Assembly: GCF_002960445.1 (NCBI RefSeq) | Contig: NZ_POJD01000142.1 | Span: forward strand, 310,001 to 374,000 | Direction: 5' to 3' | DNA length: 64,000 bases | DNA from: Streptococcus suis | Lineage (GTDB): Bacteria > Bacillota > Bacilli > Lactobacillales > Streptococcaceae | In this document: positions 63,001-64,000 of the stretch, piece after piece | Numbering within the stretch: position 1 is the first letter of the stretch | How the letters are laid out: each line of letters starts with the position of its first letter | Notes under the pieces: model-generated | The model's database searches: none | What the model saw: the letters and a program-made list of their open reading frames with translations, nothing else | What the model was told of the DNA's origin: nothing | Made by a program: the position numbers and the translations under genes

Positions 63001-63581
63001 ATATCGTCTAAACGGTCCAAATTTCCTTGAGCCTGTGCTAGCTTGCTCTCCGTTTCTTTCTTACGGGTCTTGTATTTTAAAACACCAGCAGCCTCTTCGA
63101 ATATAGCTCTGCGTTCTTCTGGCTTGGAATTAAAAATAGCCTCAACCCGTCCTTGCGAGATGATAGAAAAGGAATCACGCCCCAAACCAGTATCCATGAA
63201 GAGATCGTGAATATCCCGCAGACGAACCTTCTGACCATCTATCAAGTATTCGCTATCCCCAGACCGATAAATATGGCGTTCTACCTTGATTTCTTTATTC
63301 TTATTAGCAATAAAACCTGTGCTATTATCCAAGGTTACGACAACGGAAGCATAATTAAGAGGCTTACGGCTTTCTGTTCCCGCAAAGATGACATCCGGCA
63401 TCTTACCTCCACGCAGGCTTTTGGCAGAAGATTCCCCCAAGGCCCAACGCAGACTTTCTGTAATATTGGACTTGCCCGAACCATTCGGTCCTACAACGGC
63501 TGTCACCCCACGGTCAAAGACTACCTTAGTCTTATCTGCGAAGGACTTGAAGCCCTGCATTTCAATCGATTTAAGATACAT
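60048..63581 (-). CDS. smc: chromosome segregation protein SMC
   Basis: A 1177-residue SMC ATPase that, with ScpA and ScpB, compacts and resolves the chromosome. N-terminal Walker A VVGPNGSGKSNITESLRW (about residues 31-38), long coiled coils (165-500 and 675-1000), hinge domain around 505-670 (LGGIIGAVSEQLTFDTRYQ, VIVEDEATAKRAIAFLKEKRQGRATFLPL, DGAEIRPGGAFAGGS), and a C-terminal head with signature LNLMSGGEKALSALAL and Walker B PFVILDEVEAALDEANV. It follows rnc by 2 nt, the usual Firmicute order. Confidence 0.97.
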   Translation of the reverse strand: MYLKSIEMQGFKSFADKTKVVFDRGVTAVVGPNGSGKSNITESLRWALGESSAKSLRGGKMPDVIFAGTESRKPLNYASVVVTLDNSTGFIANKNKEIKVERHIYRSGDSEYLIDGQKVRLRDIHDLFMDTGLGRDSFSIISQGRVEAIFNSKPEERRAIFEEAAGVLKYKTRKKETESKLAQAQGNLDRLDDIIYELDNQVKPLEKQALTAKQFLELDGQRKELYLDVLVAQLTKGKEALTGKESELEVVKSELASYYQQRSELEQENQSLKEKRHRLSEQMEREQAVLLDLTKLISDLERKIDLHKLESSQNESSRQEAQSRLETLVAKRGQLEEEIVLKQESQERLGASLSKLKKEIASVDKEISYFSEDPDQVLDHLREQYVALMQEEAEASNRLTKIQQDIANQISLSESKSADLARLQTEKQTAQEELAKSQVAAEEADQVLRGLLTSYQTKKEELEQAQAAYQAEQNRLFDLIDQLKGKQARQSSLEAILKNHSNFYAGVKAVLQASSSLGGIIGAVSEQLTFDTRYQTALEIALGGASQNVIVEDEATAKRAIAFLKEKRQGRATFLPLTTIKPRQLSSQQLALLQTSDGFLGMASDLVTYQPNLDAIFQNLLGTIAIFDSIDHANQAARATKFQVRMVTMDGAEIRPGGAFAGGSNRNNSTTFIKPELDALLGEIAELSSQLKEQENLVATKKTSLDHVRESLETIKTEGEEARLSQQSARIHQEQAENRLAQVTAQYDLQMSQVSPSILTELEDEASKEEISLQTLTEKKQALDNQINQVRDNRDSIQESLQKLQSQKGQLTLEQAEVSSQLRFEQTDLGRLQEEKGTTEKEISILEDLINQKVEALEDTSIEVLEEQLQAATDKQSQTNQIQIRLKFELEDIDGQFEDLEGRLDQARLKNDDLIRKQAKLEADCEQAGDRLRTLLGHLTEHFKLSFEAAQDQANEVENLPLAEQTLKELERAIRALGPVNLDAIEQYDEVNNRLTFLNEQRTDILSARDLLLNTIHEMDDEVKERFKVTFEAIRESFKQTFRQMFGGGSADLILTEQDILTAGVEISVQPPGKKIQSLNLMSGGEKALSALALLFSIIRVKTIPFVILDEVEAALDEANVKRFGDYLNRFDKDSQFIVVTHRKGTMAAADAMYGVTMQESGVSKIVSVKLKDVEKL

Positions 63582-63583
63582 AC

Positions 63584-64000
63584 CTATCCTCTAGCCTCCA
63601 CAGCATTTTTGGCGGCGGCTTGTTCAGCTAACTTTTTGGAACGACCACGACCACGACCAATCACACGCTGGTCTGCAGATACCTCGACTTCAAAGGTCTT
63701 ATCGTGGGCAGGACCTGATTCAGCCACCACCTGATAAGAAATTGCAATCTCACCATTTACCTGCAGGATTTCCTGTAAGGCAGTCTTGTAGTCAGTTACT
63801 CGCTCAAAATTCCCCTCTTCCAGACGAGGAATCATGACCTTATGAATAAAGTCCTCCACGGTCTTTTCTCCCTTGTCCAATAGCAGAGCTCCTAAGAAAG
63901 CCTCGAAAGCATCTCCCAAAATGGTATCACGATTGCGCCCCCCAGACTTCTCTTCTCCTCTACCAAGACGAAGGAAGCTATCAAAGCCACAGGCACGTGA
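63584..64000 (-). CDS. rnc: ribonuclease III (5' end cut by window)
   Basis: The frame is open to the window edge, so the start is missing; 138 residues are visible. The end of the RNase III domain is present ([26 protein letters not shown], with the Asp-Glu of the second catalytic motif), followed by the C-terminal double-stranded RNA binding domain ([42 protein letters not shown], then [19 protein letters not shown]). It processes rRNA precursors and double-stranded RNA. Two nt separate its stop from smc. Confidence 0.96.
   Translation of the reverse strand, partial: SRACGFDSFLRLGRGEEKSGGRNRDTILGDAFEAFLGALLLDKGEKTVEDFIHKVMIPRLEEGNFERVTDYKTALQEILQVNGEIAISYQVVAESGPAHDKTFEVEVSADQRVIGRGRGRSKKLAEQAAAKNAVEARG

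Overview
The window is a 64 kb stretch of low-GC Gram-positive chromosome that I assign to Streptococcus suis. The strongest marker is an IgM-protease gene of the IdeSsuis type (18593-21274). Further support comes from a pneumococcus-like polyamine operon, a streptococcal manganese exporter (MntE), a tmRNA whose tag ends TYALAA, and the dnaG-rpoD and pfkA-pyk pairs. I see no prophage, CRISPR array, complete insertion sequence or rRNA. The main mobile-like features are one MITE-like element and a family of small hairpin repeats.

Layout. 1-2.6 kb holds small stress or hypothetical genes on the minus strand (DUF2130, SRPBCC, GNAT). 2.7-8.3 kb reads forward: a HAD phosphatase, peptidase T, a DUF5684 membrane protein, then a PadR-controlled envelope operon (DUF1700 and DUF4097 proteins). 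8.3-9.1 kb is a MarR/DUF1304 pair with a clear operator. 9.3-11.7 kb carries a split ThrE-type exporter and mntE. 11.9-14.0 kb is a complete polar amino-acid ABC importer. 14.2-17.4 kb has glmS with two operator-like sites, a signal-peptidase-like protein lacking its catalytic dyad, and an SGNH hydrolase. 17.4-21.3 kb has a FAD oxidoreductase and the IdeSsuis gene with a 12 x 16-residue repeat. 21.4-27.2 kb is pyk, pfkA and dnaE. 27.3-29.2 kb is a GntR/ABC operon. 29.3-30.8 kb is add, tRNA-Ser and tmRNA.

31.6-34.1 kb holds three tandem, overlapping paralogues of single-pass membrane proteins of unknown function. 35.2-42.0 kb is a six-gene polyamine operon (arginine decarboxylase, SpeE, carboxyspermidine dehydrogenase, NspC, AguA, AguB) preceded by a long leader with an intrinsic terminator. 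42.5-46.4 kb is an iron-sulfur assembly gene, a 520-bp hairpin array, rpoD and dnaG. 46.5-52.9 kb contains mscL, galE, rpsU and a five-gene cluster ending with hemW. 53.0-60.0 kb is glycogen phosphorylase and the nucleoside-salvage cluster (rpiA, deoB, an ArsC-like gene, punA, a small membrane gene, deoD, a broken HIRAN gene). 60.0-64.0 kb is smc and the 3' part of rnc.

Most noteworthy: nine hairpins between rpoD and the MIP18 gene share a 14-nt loop but have different, self-complementary stems. A tenth copy lies inside the broken HIRAN gene 12 kb away, together with the short companion hairpin found in the array. This looks like a modular dispersed structured repeat. Other points are the polyamine-operon leader, the catalytically dead signal-peptidase-like protein, two genes whose -10 boxes end 6 nt before the start codon (predicted leaderless mRNAs), and an 18-bp perfect palindrome filling a promoter spacer.
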